DNA from: an uncultured marine group III euryarchaeote
GTDB lineage: Archaea; Thermoplasmatota; Poseidoniia; MGIII; CG-Epi1
DNA length: 61,310 nucleotides
Direction: 5' to 3'
Assembly: GCA_902627615.1 (NCBI GenBank)
Contig: CACOJW010000008.1
Location: forward strand, 1 to 61,310
The notes beneath the pieces were generated by a model. It made no database searches, was not told the DNA's origin, and was given only the letters and a program-made list of their open reading frames with translations. The translations under genes were made by a program, and so were the position numbers. Of this stretch, positions 17,586 through 26,477 are shown piece after piece; within the stretch, counting starts at the first letter, position 1; every line of letters starts with the position of its first letter.

Positions 17586-17989
17586 GATTTCTTATCTGGA
17601 AAAAATGACATAATATAGCCTTTCAAACCAAACCAGTTGTTAATTGCCAAAGAGACTATGCTTTCATTTTCTCGTTCAACCCAGGCTTGTTCTTTAGCAC
17701 TATCTTCTTTCATGAAATCTTCCATGGTTGCATAGCCGGAGCTAGCACCTGTATCAACACTGTGCTGAATGTCTTCTGGTGTATTTTGAGTCATCGCATT
17801 TCCAACCTTGAAAGGCCAATGCTTGAAATCTTTAGTTTTCGCATATCTTCCAATTGTTGAAGAATTTATATCTTCATCTTGAGTCTTCTCATAATGCACG
17901 CCTCGAGGAGTTTCTTCCTCATCTTTATACTCATAATAAGTTCCATCTGCAGGCTCATAGCCTCTGATATCCATTTCAGAATTCGTCAT
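17582..17989 (-). CDS. Hypothetical acidic protein downstream of the CARDB surface protein
   Basis: 135 residues from the ATG at 17989, which has GGGAGG just upstream. It is hydrophilic and acidic, rich in D, E, T and Y, with a mildly hydrophobic C-terminal stretch (IVSLAINNWFGLKGYIMSFF) that may touch the membrane. It has no recognised domain. It overlaps the end of the CARDB gene by 14 nt on the same strand and is probably co-translated with it. An alternative ATG at 17974 lies one base after that gene's stop; a TTG at 18004 would lengthen it. Confidence 0.6.
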   Translation of the reverse strand: MTNSEMDIRGYEPADGTYYEYKDEEETPRGVHYEKTQDEDINSSTIGRYAKTKDFKHWPFKVGNAMTQNTPEDIQHSVDTGASSGYATMEDFMKEDSAKEQAWVERENESIVSLAINNWFGLKGYIMSFFPDKKS

Positions 17990-19469
17990 CTTCCTCCCAT
18001 TCAAAATCAGGTTCTGCTGATCTTCTTAAATATGCAAATGCCAACAAAAGAGAAACTAAAAGTAAAACTACCAAGGTGGTTGCACCTCCTCCCGTGACAT
18101 CATCAATAAACGACTGTATGGCATTATCTTCTTCACTTTCTTCAACACTTAATGTAAACTCATTGATATTGTTGAATTCATCTGACTCTGCAACCACATT
18201 ATTTCTATCAATTATTACTTTAATTGTATACTCTCCTTCTTTATCGAAAGTGTGGCGGAAAGATAATTGTGCAGTTGCACCAGGATTGGCAAACACTGCT
18301 GTTTCATAAAGGACAAGCTCGGTAGTTCCATCAATTAACACTATAGACACCGGAATTGGATTGTATCTAATTAACGGGTCTCCTTGAACTGAAATCGTTA
18401 CATCTATTGTAAATGAACTCCCTGCATTGACTTTGAAATTTCCTGTTTGATTGTTAATTTTAACATCCTCTGGTGTTAAATAATTATCAACCTCTGAATC
18501 ATGAATTACTAAGTACAAATCTTCATCAGAAATAACTTCCCATGAATTTTCTTGTATGTCTCTTATTTGTATATAGAAATTATATACATCGCTAATTGCA
18601 TTATCTCGGTTATAATACCAATAAAACGATACCTCGTAAGTATCATTTTGCGATGATTTCATATTAAAATCTGCAGTCATGCCTTCATTCCCAGAAGCCA
18701 TGCCATAAACGCCCAATATCCACTCTGAAGAATCAATATCTCCATTACCAAAACCACTTGCAACTGTTGTTTTCACATAAACTCGATCCTGAAACTCTTC
18801 AACTGTTATCTCTGAAAACCAAGCTGAATAGTGGTTTACAGACATATTTGAGACGCCTGAAGGATGATTCATGCTTGAAGTTAAAACAACTATTTGCTCT
18901 GTAGATGAACCTCCTGTCAGTGGATTTTCACCCTCTTCTCCTCCTGAATATTCTAAATCAACTGTAATCTCACTACCGGCTGAGAAACTTGCATTTGTTA
19001 TATCAAAATTTATGTCAAAACGTGTTGCTGTTTCACTAGAGTCTGTAACTGTTTTAGATTGAGAAGTTTCGACTGCGTCTGCTGCACCTCCACCAATTGA
19101 AACTGAAATTCTAAATTGAACGTCTTCAACTGTTCCTTGCGTAGAATTTGCCCATATTGTGAAGGTGTAATCTCCTGAAGCCACCTCTCCTGGAGTTTGA
19201 AATTCTGTGACCCAACTTCCTACAGTTTCCCATTGTCTGTCTTGTCCCGGCCACGAAAGTCTGTTAGCACTTTGTGGACAATCACTTTGAACGTCTGTGT
19301 CTGAAATAGGATGGATGGTGGATATATTTCCATTTCCATTATCTAAGTCTCCGTAAAAATAAAAATCTAGAGTGTTGAAGTCTGCAGAGTTCTCAGCTTG
19401 AGCTGGCTGAGATAGCAAAACTACAGCCAAAAAAGCTGCGGCGAGTACGCTTCTAAAGAACACCTGCAT
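17976..19469 (-). CDS. Secreted/membrane-anchored surface protein with CARDB domain
   Basis: 497 residues from ATG 19469. A signal peptide (FFRSVLAAAFLAVVLLS, cut after AQA) is followed by beta-rich extracellular regions. A CARDB/Ig-like domain near residues 355-450 shows the family end VIIDRNNVVAESDEFNNINEF, and a single C-terminal transmembrane helix (TTLVVLLLVSLLLAFAYL) is followed by an acidic cytosolic tail. The earlier TTG at 19526 would put 19 residues before the signal peptide and is not preferred. The role is probably cell-surface adhesion or structure. The plus-strand OPT gene diverges from it. Confidence 0.78.
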   Translation of the reverse strand: MQVFFRSVLAAAFLAVVLLSQPAQAENSADFNTLDFYFYGDLDNGNGNISTIHPISDTDVQSDCPQSANRLSWPGQDRQWETVGSWVTEFQTPGEVASGDYTFTIWANSTQGTVEDVQFRISVSIGGGAADAVETSQSKTVTDSSETATRFDINFDITNASFSAGSEITVDLEYSGGEEGENPLTGGSSTEQIVVLTSSMNHPSGVSNMSVNHYSAWFSEITVEEFQDRVYVKTTVASGFGNGDIDSSEWILGVYGMASGNEGMTADFNMKSSQNDTYEVSFYWYYNRDNAISDVYNFYIQIRDIQENSWEVISDEDLYLVIHDSEVDNYLTPEDVKINNQTGNFKVNAGSSFTIDVTISVQGDPLIRYNPIPVSIVLIDGTTELVLYETAVFANPGATAQLSFRHTFDKEGEYTIKVIIDRNNVVAESDEFNNINEFTLSVEESEEDNAIQSFIDDVTGGGATTLVVLLLVSLLLAFAYLRRSAEPDFEWEEDDEF

Positions 19470-19529
19470 CCAATTTTGGACCTGTGACCATTCTTTAAAG
19501 CTTGCTACTGTAAATAATATACACAATCA

Positions 19530-19537
19530 GTATAATA
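19530..19537 (+). promoter_or_regulatory. TATA box for the OPT-SSS transporter operon
   Basis: GTATAATA is about 28 nt before the ATG at 19565, the spacing of a leaderless archaeal transcript. A minus-strand TATA-like stretch (GTATATTATTTA, 19511-19522) in the same gap probably serves the CARDB gene. Confidence 0.45.
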
Positions 19538-19564
19538 CCCTTTGAGTTAATGGCACTATAGAAT

Positions 19565-21673
19565 ATGAGTAAGGTGAGAACTTCAGCATATCGCCAGACA
19601 CCTACTCCTGAAGGTCTAAAAGCAATCGAAAAAGGAACTTTAGATTATTTCGATACCGAAATGTATGCAAATTTTAACACTGAAGTTCTTGAAGAATATT
19701 TAGAAGAAAAAAATAGGAATGAGGGCTTTGGAACCACTAAATGGAAATGGAATCAAATGCTTCTAGGATTAGTTATTGGTATTATTTTTGCAATCATAAA
19801 CCAATACGTTGGATTAAAAGTTGGAATGATTGTTTCTGGCTCTTGGTATGTTGCTTATCTTTCTGCAATGGCTCTAAGATGGTCTCCTGGTGAAGTTAAT
19901 TTATCAGCTTCAGCTTCCACCGGAGCGTCTATGGTTTGTACTGGATTTGTTTTTACATATCCTGCAATTTACCTTCTAGCTTATTCTCCAAAATATGAAC
20001 TAGCCGGAGGAAATTATCTAGTTGATTCTTCACTATTATTGCCTGACTCTTGGGCCTTAGCAGGAGTGGCGATGGTTGCTTCGATTCTTGGTGGATTTTT
20101 AGGTTGTCTATATTTTATTATTTTTAGACGGGTATGGTTAGTTGAGGATCCCCTACCTCTTCCTGGTTTTGAAGCAAATATAAAACTAATGGATATTGCC
20201 GGAGAAACATCAAAAGAAGGCGGTATGGAAAGTGCAAAGCATTCTATCAGATTGGTGGGTATTTCTACGGCCATCGTCATGTTTTTTACTTTCTTAAGAG
20301 ATTGGCCCATTTTAGGGACTGGAACTTATGATCCTGCTGGTGATGAAGTGAAAGAATCTGTACTAGCTTCAGCTTCAAAAGATGTTGAATGGTATGATGG
20401 CGTAGACTTGATGGTTCCTATGAGTCATCCTATGACTAACTATACTTGGTTAGGATTTGAACTAACTCCTATGATGGGTGCTATCGGGTGGTTCATGAGA
20501 TTTAGAGTTGCTCTCTTGGTTAGTTTAGGAACTTTTTTCACTTGGTTTGTTGTCACTCCTCTTGCATATCACTATGATTATCCCTTTTATTTCCCAGTAA
20601 CAGGTACCTTTCAATCAATAAGCCAATTTGACCCGAGCGGTTCTGTTTACTCTTACAGCTATGTCGCAAGACCTATGGCTATCGGGGCAATTTTAGGTGG
20701 CGGTATAACAGGATTATTGAAAATGGCCCCTGTTTTTAGAACAACCGCAGCTGATGTTATTGATGTTTTTACAGGGGACGGTGACGATGCTTCAAGAAAA
20801 GATTACATCAAAGGAAAAGGATGGTATGAATGGCCTATCAGCCACATACCTGTTCTACTGATAGTTTCACTAATTGGGATTACACTTGTTTTTTCCACTC
20901 AATTTGGATTTTTTGCTTCTTTTATTTTCTCTTTAATTTTATGTTCAACCACTTTTGCCTTGGGAGCAATTGCAGTCAAAGTTATGGGAGAAACAAGTAT
21001 TGAACCTGTTTCCGGAACGAGTTTTATCGTTCTTTTGATGTTGGTCTTAATCTTCAAAGCTATTGGATTAAATGAAAGCGACACTGCAATTCTAGCTCTT
21101 GTTGGAACTACCGTTTTTGGAGGTGCGATTTCTATGTCTGGAACTGTTATTGGAGATTACAAGCCGGGATTGTATGTTGGAAATCGGCCCATGCACATAA
21201 TGAAAACTGAATTAGTGGGTATTGTTCCTGGAACCATCGTAGCTGCATTATTTGCTGGATTGCTATCATTAGCATTAGCAAGAGGTGATTTGATTTTGTA
21301 TGCACCCCAAGCAAATGCCTTTGCAGCTTTTGCCCAAATTATGTTGGGCGGGCAAACTCCTTATGATTTATTATTTGTTGGAGTTCTTATAGGGATATTC
21401 ATGGAATTATTAACAGGAATGGGTACTGCCTTTGGATTAGGGATGTATCTTCCTATGATTATTACTTTGCCGATGGTTGTCGGTGGAGGATTGAGAGATT
21501 ATTGGGAAAGTAGGTTTCTAGATGTAGCTGTTGAAAAAGAAGGTTTAACTGAAAAACAAAGAACTATGCGTTTATTGAATACCTACATGATTGCCACTGG
21601 ATGCATCGTTGGTGAAGCTTTACTTGGGACGTTCTTAGCAATTTATTACGTTCTTCCTTTGATAACGGGATAA
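19565..21673 (+). CDS. OPT-family oligopeptide transporter
   Basis: Proton-coupled peptide (or metal-chelate) importer of the cytoplasmic membrane, 702 residues with about 15-16 hydrophobic helices. The N-terminal segment NQYVGLKVGMIVSGSWYVAYLSAM and the long central helix pairs are typical of the archaeal/bacterial OPT subgroup, as is ISMSGTVIGDYKPGLYVGNRP near residue 520, where the family often has a D-x-K-x-G. The SSS gene follows after one base. Together with the secreted proteases it fits uptake of peptides. Confidence 0.88.
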   Translation: MSKVRTSAYRQTPTPEGLKAIEKGTLDYFDTEMYANFNTEVLEEYLEEKNRNEGFGTTKWKWNQMLLGLVIGIIFAIINQYVGLKVGMIVSGSWYVAYLSAMALRWSPGEVNLSASASTGASMVCTGFVFTYPAIYLLAYSPKYELAGGNYLVDSSLLLPDSWALAGVAMVASILGGFLGCLYFIIFRRVWLVEDPLPLPGFEANIKLMDIAGETSKEGGMESAKHSIRLVGISTAIVMFFTFLRDWPILGTGTYDPAGDEVKESVLASASKDVEWYDGVDLMVPMSHPMTNYTWLGFELTPMMGAIGWFMRFRVALLVSLGTFFTWFVVTPLAYHYDYPFYFPVTGTFQSISQFDPSGSVYSYSYVARPMAIGAILGGGITGLLKMAPVFRTTAADVIDVFTGDGDDASRKDYIKGKGWYEWPISHIPVLLIVSLIGITLVFSTQFGFFASFIFSLILCSTTFALGAIAVKVMGETSIEPVSGTSFIVLLMLVLIFKAIGLNESDTAILALVGTTVFGGAISMSGTVIGDYKPGLYVGNRPMHIMKTELVGIVPGTIVAALFAGLLSLALARGDLILYAPQANAFAAFAQIMLGGQTPYDLLFVGVLIGIFMELLTGMGTAFGLGMYLPMIITLPMVVGGGLRDYWESRFLDVAVEKEGLTEKQRTMRLLNTYMIATGCIVGEALLGTFLAIYYVLPLITG

Positions 21674-21674
21674 T

Positions 21675-23774
21675 ATGGATTTAGCAGTAATCATCTCATT
21701 TATTTTTTTCATGACGATTTTCGCAGGAGTTGGATTAGCTTCTGTTAGAGTCAAAAAAGACACCACTGACGATTACCTTGTAGCCGGAAGGGGGATGAGT
21801 CCTCCTCTTGCTGCGCTATCTGCAGTTAGTACTTGGAATTCCGGATACATGTTTATCGGTTTTATTGGATTTACTTACACTCTAGGATATCCTGTTGCTT
21901 TTCTCGCTTTCATGTCTACATTAGGCCAATTAGTTGCTTGGATGTGGCTTTACAAATTTATTCAAAAGGAAGGTCAAGAAAGAGGCGTGAGATCATTATC
22001 TTCTTTAGTGGCCGAAAAAGCTGGAGCGCCAGAAGCTAAACTTGCTGGGGTTCTATCTGTTTTATTTTTGAGCGTCTATGCTGCAGCTCAACTTACCTCT
22101 GGAGGAAAAGCTCTTTTCGTAATGATGGGGTGGCCTGAGGTGGTTGGAATATTAATTGGATTTGTGTTAGTGGTAGCTTACTGCTATGCTGGAGGAATAA
22201 GGGCTTCAATTTGGACTGATGCTGCTCAATCTTGTGTCATGATTGTTGGCTCAACTATCTTGTGCTGGATAAGTATTCAAGAAGTAGGCGGTCTTTCTGG
22301 ACTTAAGAATGGGTTAAATCAGCAAAATCCTGCTTTGACTAATTTCTTACCCCCAGACTTAATGTTTGGTCTAACTCTTTGGATTGCTGCTTTCTTCCTA
22401 GGTGGATTAAGTGTGGCCGGCCAACCTCAAGTTGTTTCTAGAGTTATGACCTTAGGAGATGATAAAGATCGAAAAGAAGCTATGATTTGGTTTTTCGTAT
22501 GGCAAACTCCTTTCATTGTGCTAATGTTGATTATTGGACTGGCTAGTCGAGTGCTATTCACTGAAAGCGATTTTGATGCTGAACTTGGTTTGCCTATGAT
22601 GGCTATGGAAACCATGCCTGCAATTGGTGTTGGAATGATATTGGCTTCTATTTTTGCAGCCACCATGTCTACCGCTGATAGTCAAGTTTTAGCTTGTACT
22701 GCTGCGATTACGGATGACATTAAACCTGAGTGGAATCAAGATCATAAAACCACTAAACAAGTTACAATCGCTGTTGCTGCATTTGCTACTCTAATTTCAA
22801 TTGGCGGATTGTATGTTCCTGGTGGCGATTCTGTATTTCAACTTGTTGTATTCGCAGTTTATGGACTCGGCGGCGTTTTTGTTCCTTTACTCATCATTCG
22901 ATGGGCCGGATACAAACCAGATACAACTCATTCTATCTCAATGATGGGGGCTGCATTTAGCGGCGTTTTCATTTGGACTGTTTTAGGGTTAGATGGAGCC
23001 GATGGAGTGTTTCCTTCAGTTCCAGGAATGGGAGCTGCATTTGCCACACACTTTATACTCAATTACATTAGAAACCCGAAGATTGCTCCTCTAGGGCGAT
23101 TCAAATTACCTAAAAAAAATCAATACGGTGCTATTGCTGCAGCAATTTTAATTCCATTTGGGGCTGCTGAAGCCATCTACCTAGTCGGAGCGCCGGAATC
23201 AACTGAAGGAGCAGGGGGTGTTGGAAACTATTCCATTTCTGGAGAAATCTCTTATGAAATGCTAGGAAACAATACTGAATATGTTAACGACGGTGAAACT
23301 ATCTTAATCGATTTAAGCACCAATAGTGTCGAATGGACTTCTGATAATCGAAATGTTGTTGGAGTTAAAGTTTTACTTACCTATAGTGAAGACGAAACTA
23401 GTAATGGTGTTGGGTGTGCAGCTCCGGGTGCTTCCCAGCCAGACCCAGACACAATTACTGGAACTATAACTCATGATGAATTTAACGGAACTGAGAGTGG
23501 ACAAAATCAGGGACAGGACAGTTCATCACATGAGATTTTAGTTGAGTGGTATAATTCTACCCTGTTTTTTTCAGGCAATGCTACAAACATGTCTAAATCT
23601 GAAATTATAAGTGAACTTGATTCAAACGGTGCTGGATTAGGCTCATATTTGCTCGAGATAACTGTTGAGGCTGAGAGCGGAAATGCTCCTGGATGCAACC
23701 ATACTGATAACGGTGAAGAAGTAGAATATATTGTTGAAATTATACTTCTTAATTACGAAATTACATCTATTTGA
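21675..23774 (+). CDS. Sodium:solute symporter (SSS) with C-terminal ectodomain
   Basis: 699 residues. Residues 1 to about 510 are a PutP-like sodium symporter with about 13 helices and typical segments DDYLVAGRGMSPPLAALSAV, AQLTSGGKAL and AATMSTADSQVLACTAAITDDI. The last ~185 residues are unusual: after the final helix the chain becomes polar, Asn/Gly/Ser/Thr-rich and beta-prone, with four cysteines, like an extracellular Ig-type domain. The substrate is probably an amino acid or other small organic. It is translated from the same transcript as OPT (1-nt gap). Confidence 0.86.
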   Translation: MDLAVIISFIFFMTIFAGVGLASVRVKKDTTDDYLVAGRGMSPPLAALSAVSTWNSGYMFIGFIGFTYTLGYPVAFLAFMSTLGQLVAWMWLYKFIQKEGQERGVRSLSSLVAEKAGAPEAKLAGVLSVLFLSVYAAAQLTSGGKALFVMMGWPEVVGILIGFVLVVAYCYAGGIRASIWTDAAQSCVMIVGSTILCWISIQEVGGLSGLKNGLNQQNPALTNFLPPDLMFGLTLWIAAFFLGGLSVAGQPQVVSRVMTLGDDKDRKEAMIWFFVWQTPFIVLMLIIGLASRVLFTESDFDAELGLPMMAMETMPAIGVGMILASIFAATMSTADSQVLACTAAITDDIKPEWNQDHKTTKQVTIAVAAFATLISIGGLYVPGGDSVFQLVVFAVYGLGGVFVPLLIIRWAGYKPDTTHSISMMGAAFSGVFIWTVLGLDGADGVFPSVPGMGAAFATHFILNYIRNPKIAPLGRFKLPKKNQYGAIAAAILIPFGAAEAIYLVGAPESTEGAGGVGNYSISGEISYEMLGNNTEYVNDGETILIDLSTNSVEWTSDNRNVVGVKVLLTYSEDETSNGVGCAAPGASQPDPDTITGTITHDEFNGTESGQNQGQDSSSHEILVEWYNSTLFFSGNATNMSKSEIISELDSNGAGLGSYLLEITVEAESGNAPGCNHTDNGEEVEYIVEIILLNYEITSI

Positions 23775-23790
23775 ATTATAGGCTAAGTAT

Positions 23791-23798
23791 CTTATAAG
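23791..23798 (+). promoter_or_regulatory. TATA box for the KaiC-like operon
   Basis: CTTATAAG lies 30 nt before the ATG at 23828, in the 53-nt gap after the SSS gene. It suggests that the following four genes form their own transcription unit. Confidence 0.45.
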
Positions 23799-23827
23799 CC
23801 CCCAGTTTGAAAGATTAGGGATAATTA

Positions 23828-24253
23828 ATGGCTAAAGAAGAATATGAAACGCCTCTTATCGACGTCTACAATCGTACACACATGGATGCGCTCCATGAGG
23901 ATGGGGCATGGTATCACCGCTTTTTACCTGAAGGAGTTTTTCTTGAAGATTTAGGTCAAATCGTCGAAGAAGAGTTGGTTAAAGCATATAATGAAGTTGA
24001 ACGTGAAGCTGATGAATTTTTTGAAACTCGCGTAAAAGAGCGTTTCGAAAAAATATTTGCGCAAGCAAACCCAAAAGATCTTCGTGGACTATTGCCAAAG
24101 AAACCTCCGGTTGCTTGGGCTGAATTACCAGTGGAGATACAAAGAGAAATTCAAGTTATGCATGACAATAGTCAAAGCGAAAAGATTACAGAGAGAACAT
24201 TGAAAAAGAGGGTTCGACAATACCTTGTTGACCAGTTCATAATCGATGAGTGA
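23828..24253 (+). CDS. Unknown helical protein, first gene of KaiC-like operon
   Basis: 141 residues, charged and almost wholly helical, with no signal peptide, transmembrane segment or recognised motif. A central E/R/K-rich stretch (VKAYNEVEREADEFFETRVKE) looks like a coiled coil, and a Pro-containing break LLPKKPPVAW at about residue 90 separates it from a basic C-terminal helix. Its TGA lies 5 nt before the preferred ATG of the first KaiC-like ATPase. The context suggests a partner or scaffold of the ATPases. I do not recognise the family. Confidence 0.7.
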   Translation: MAKEEYETPLIDVYNRTHMDALHEDGAWYHRFLPEGVFLEDLGQIVEEELVKAYNEVEREADEFFETRVKERFEKIFAQANPKDLRGLLPKKPPVAWAELPVEIQREIQVMHDNSQSEKITERTLKKRVRQYLVDQFIIDE

Positions 24254-24258
24254 TTAAA

Positions 24259-25071
24259 ATGGCAGAAAAAGAAGTGACAAAACCAATTAGTTTAGACCCC
24301 CGTGGAGGGCGTCCCAGAGACAAATGTGAAACATATATTGAAGGAATTGACCGCATACTAAATGGCGGCCTACCTATTGGAAACATCGTTTTACTTGCTG
24401 GAACTGTGGGTTCTGGTAAAACCACTTTAGCAATGGAATTCTTGATAAACGGAGCAAAGGCTGGAGAAACCTGTTGTTATATTTCTGTAACTGAACCGTC
24501 ATCTAAAATGTTATCAAATCTTCAAACTTATGGGTTTTTTGATGAATCTCTGGTTAAAGAAGGAAAATTAAATATTTTTGATTTGACTGTTATTAATGAC
24601 AGATTGGGCGTTGAAAGATTAGACGGAACTTATACTTCTAAGGATATGGAAGCATTGTTAGGAGCTTTTGAAGATATAGTTGACGAATTAGGAGTTACTC
24701 GTCTCGTTATTGACTCTATCACTGCAGTTTGTTATCAATTACCAGACAGAGGTAGTATCAGAAATTTCATATTTAGATTAAGTCAGTTCTTGAGTACTTT
24801 TGGATGTACTACTCTTTTAATTTCAGAAACTGTTGTAGACTCTAAGACCCAAACATATTCTATCTTTGGTGTTGAAGAAGCGGTGGCGGACGGCGTTATC
24901 CTCATGGGTAACATTATCAGACAAGGGGACTTGCTAAGGAGCTTACAAGTTGTAAAGATGAGAGGAACTAAACATTCTCGTGCTAGACATTTGATTGAAT
25001 TGACTCCTGTTGGTTTAGCAGTCGTACCGCTTTTGAAATGGGGACAAGATGGAGGACAAGCGTTTACATGA
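24259..25071 (+). CDS. KaiC/ArlH-like RecA-fold ATPase, paralogue 1 (intact P-loop)
   Basis: 270 residues, a single KaiC-type domain. Walker A is GTVGSGKTT at 48-56, followed by ISVTEPSSKML where KaiC has its catalytic Glu pair (only one Glu here), and Walker B RLVIDSITAVC near 148. KVMRGTKHS-type basic residues occur near the C-terminus (VVKMRGTKHSRARH), as in KaiC/GvpD relatives. ATG 24259 is preferred; a GTG at 24250 overlapping the previous stop would add MIK. It overlaps the next gene by 4 nt. No archaellum or clock genes are nearby. Confidence 0.82.
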   Translation: MAEKEVTKPISLDPRGGRPRDKCETYIEGIDRILNGGLPIGNIVLLAGTVGSGKTTLAMEFLINGAKAGETCCYISVTEPSSKMLSNLQTYGFFDESLVKEGKLNIFDLTVINDRLGVERLDGTYTSKDMEALLGAFEDIVDELGVTRLVIDSITAVCYQLPDRGSIRNFIFRLSQFLSTFGCTTLLISETVVDSKTQTYSIFGVEEAVADGVILMGNIIRQGDLLRSLQVVKMRGTKHSRARHLIELTPVGLAVVPLLKWGQDGGQAFT

Positions 25072-25625
25072 GCATAAAAGATACTGCTCAATCTATCATA
25101 AAAAGTATAAACGGCGGCGATACCCTTACTACTATTAGTCTTGGCGCAGATAATTTTCGTTCCGATTCTGTTAAAATTGCGAGCGTCTTATTAAGTAAAG
25201 GAATGGGTGGAATTTATGTTACAACATCCAGGCCATCGTCACACATACGTGATGAGTTAGAAGCTGCTAAAGCTAAAACCAACGATCTTTATTTTGTAGA
25301 TTTGGTTTCTATGACGGTTGGAGGTTCTACGGGAGATCCTAGGACATTGTATGTCGAATCTCCAACTATGTTAGAATCTATTCTTTTGAATATTTCGCTT
25401 CTAGAAAGGCGTTTGAAAGCTAAAAAGCGGTTCGTTATGTTTGATTCCGTTAATGGCTTAAGTATTTACTCTGCACCTAAAGTATTAAGAGAATTCATTA
25501 ACGTTCTCGGAAACTCAATGCGTATTAGAGAAATATATAGTATGTTATTAACTGTAAAAGAACAAACTGATGAAGATCTTGGTTCGGCATTAAAATTATT
25601 ATCAGACAAAGTAATAGGTGACTAA
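25068..25625 (+). CDS. Degenerate KaiC-like paralogue 2 without P-loop
   Basis: 185 residues from ATG 25068 (ATGA overlap with paralogue 1). It follows the KaiC layout but has SLGADNFRSDSVKIA where the GxxxxGK[ST] loop should be, so no ATP hydrolysis is expected. The next strand GGIYVTTSRPSSHI and the Walker B-like RFVMFDSVNGLSIY remain. It is shorter than its neighbours and lacks the C-terminal region. It probably acts as a structural or regulatory subunit in a ring with paralogues 1 and 3. The family assignment rests on overall pattern and context. Confidence 0.72.
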   Translation: MSIKDTAQSIIKSINGGDTLTTISLGADNFRSDSVKIASVLLSKGMGGIYVTTSRPSSHIRDELEAAKAKTNDLYFVDLVSMTVGGSTGDPRTLYVESPTMLESILLNISLLERRLKAKKRFVMFDSVNGLSIYSAPKVLREFINVLGNSMRIREIYSMLLTVKEQTDEDLGSALKLLSDKVIGD

Positions 25626-25626
25626 A

Positions 25627-26388
25627 ATGGCAGAAATAGTATCAACGGGCATAGAAAGATTAGACGAAGCTCTTATCGAAGAAAAAGGCGTAGTTTTGGG
25701 TAGCTCAATTTTAATTGAAGGCAGTTCAGGTTCTGGAAAAGAATTATTGGCTAAACAATTTGCTTCTGCCGGTGTTGGATCTGAAAATGTTGTCTACTTC
25801 TCTACGGATGAAACTTCTGATGAACTTATTGATACATTTGAGCAGTATCGCTGGCCTACTGATTTAAGAATCGTAAATGTAGGAACCCAGTATTTTGAAA
25901 AAGTATTATCTCGTGAATTGCAAGCTTCGCGTTTCAAACAAGAAGGACTTTCTGTTTCTGAACTAAGAAATATTGGTCAATACGGGTCTACTTCTGATCA
26001 AATAAATTTCGTTGCAGATATGACTTATGAAATTTCTAAACTACGTTCTCCATTCCGTGTTGTTGTAGATTCTCTAGACTTCTTTATGCAATACTATAAT
26101 CCAATTGAGGTGTTGTCTGCTATGAGAACAATTAAAGAATATGCCCAGGCAAATGGTGGTACCGTAATGTATACTATCTCCGAAGGATCGCATGAAACTA
26201 GAATTCACAGTCAAATTGAAGCAATTTGTGACGTTGTCATTCAACTTGAAGTTGGCAGGATGGCTGCCGAATTTGAAAATAGGCTAATTATTAAGAAAAT
26301 ACGTAATCATCCTGAAAAGGCTGCTGTTATGATTTATGCCGTAACAGACAATGGAATTACTCCAGAAATGATTACTCGTGTCGCTTAA
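25627..26388 (+). CDS. KaiC/ArlH-like RecA-fold ATPase, paralogue 3
   Basis: 253 residues. The P-loop GSSGSGKE at 32-39 keeps the Gly and Lys but has Glu where Ser/Thr normally coordinates Mg, which may weaken hydrolysis; ArlH-type proteins are also known for slow or no turnover. The acidic pair is present in YFSTDETSDELI and Walker B is RVVVDSLDFFMQY. ATG 25627 is preferred over GTG 25618, because the junction copies that of paralogue 1 (GTGA-C/T-TAAAATGGCAGAAA). It is the last gene of the four-gene unit. Confidence 0.8.
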   Translation: MAEIVSTGIERLDEALIEEKGVVLGSSILIEGSSGSGKELLAKQFASAGVGSENVVYFSTDETSDELIDTFEQYRWPTDLRIVNVGTQYFEKVLSRELQASRFKQEGLSVSELRNIGQYGSTSDQINFVADMTYEISKLRSPFRVVVDSLDFFMQYYNPIEVLSAMRTIKEYAQANGGTVMYTISEGSHETRIHSQIEAICDVVIQLEVGRMAAEFENRLIIKKIRNHPEKAAVMIYAVTDNGITPEMITRVA

Positions 26389-26436
26389 AGGCGATACGAG
26401 TGTCGTGCTCTGCACTGTGTTTCTTGTGTAGTGATA

Positions 26437-26446
26437 CATTTAAATT
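26437..26446 (+). promoter_or_regulatory. TATA box for the AIG1-like membrane gene
   Basis: CATTTAAATT, with TTGAGGTG as a Shine-Dalgarno at 26466-26473, sits upstream of ATG 26478. The preceding bases 26389-26436 hold two small 4-bp hairpins (ACGA/TCGT and GTGC/GCAC) that could be end-of-operon structure; this is weak. Confidence 0.35.
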
Positions 26447-26477
26447 AGGCTGATTAAGTAAAAGTTTGAGGTGTTTT

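Noticed and set aside
23828-26388. Circadian kai clock or archaellum gene cluster
   Set aside because: Only single-domain KaiC-like proteins are present; kaiA, kaiB and all arl genes are missing, so neither known system is supported.
26389-26436. tRNA or structured RNA after the KaiC operon
   Set aside because: Only two 4-bp hairpins, with no cloverleaf or conserved T-loop; at most a weak terminator.
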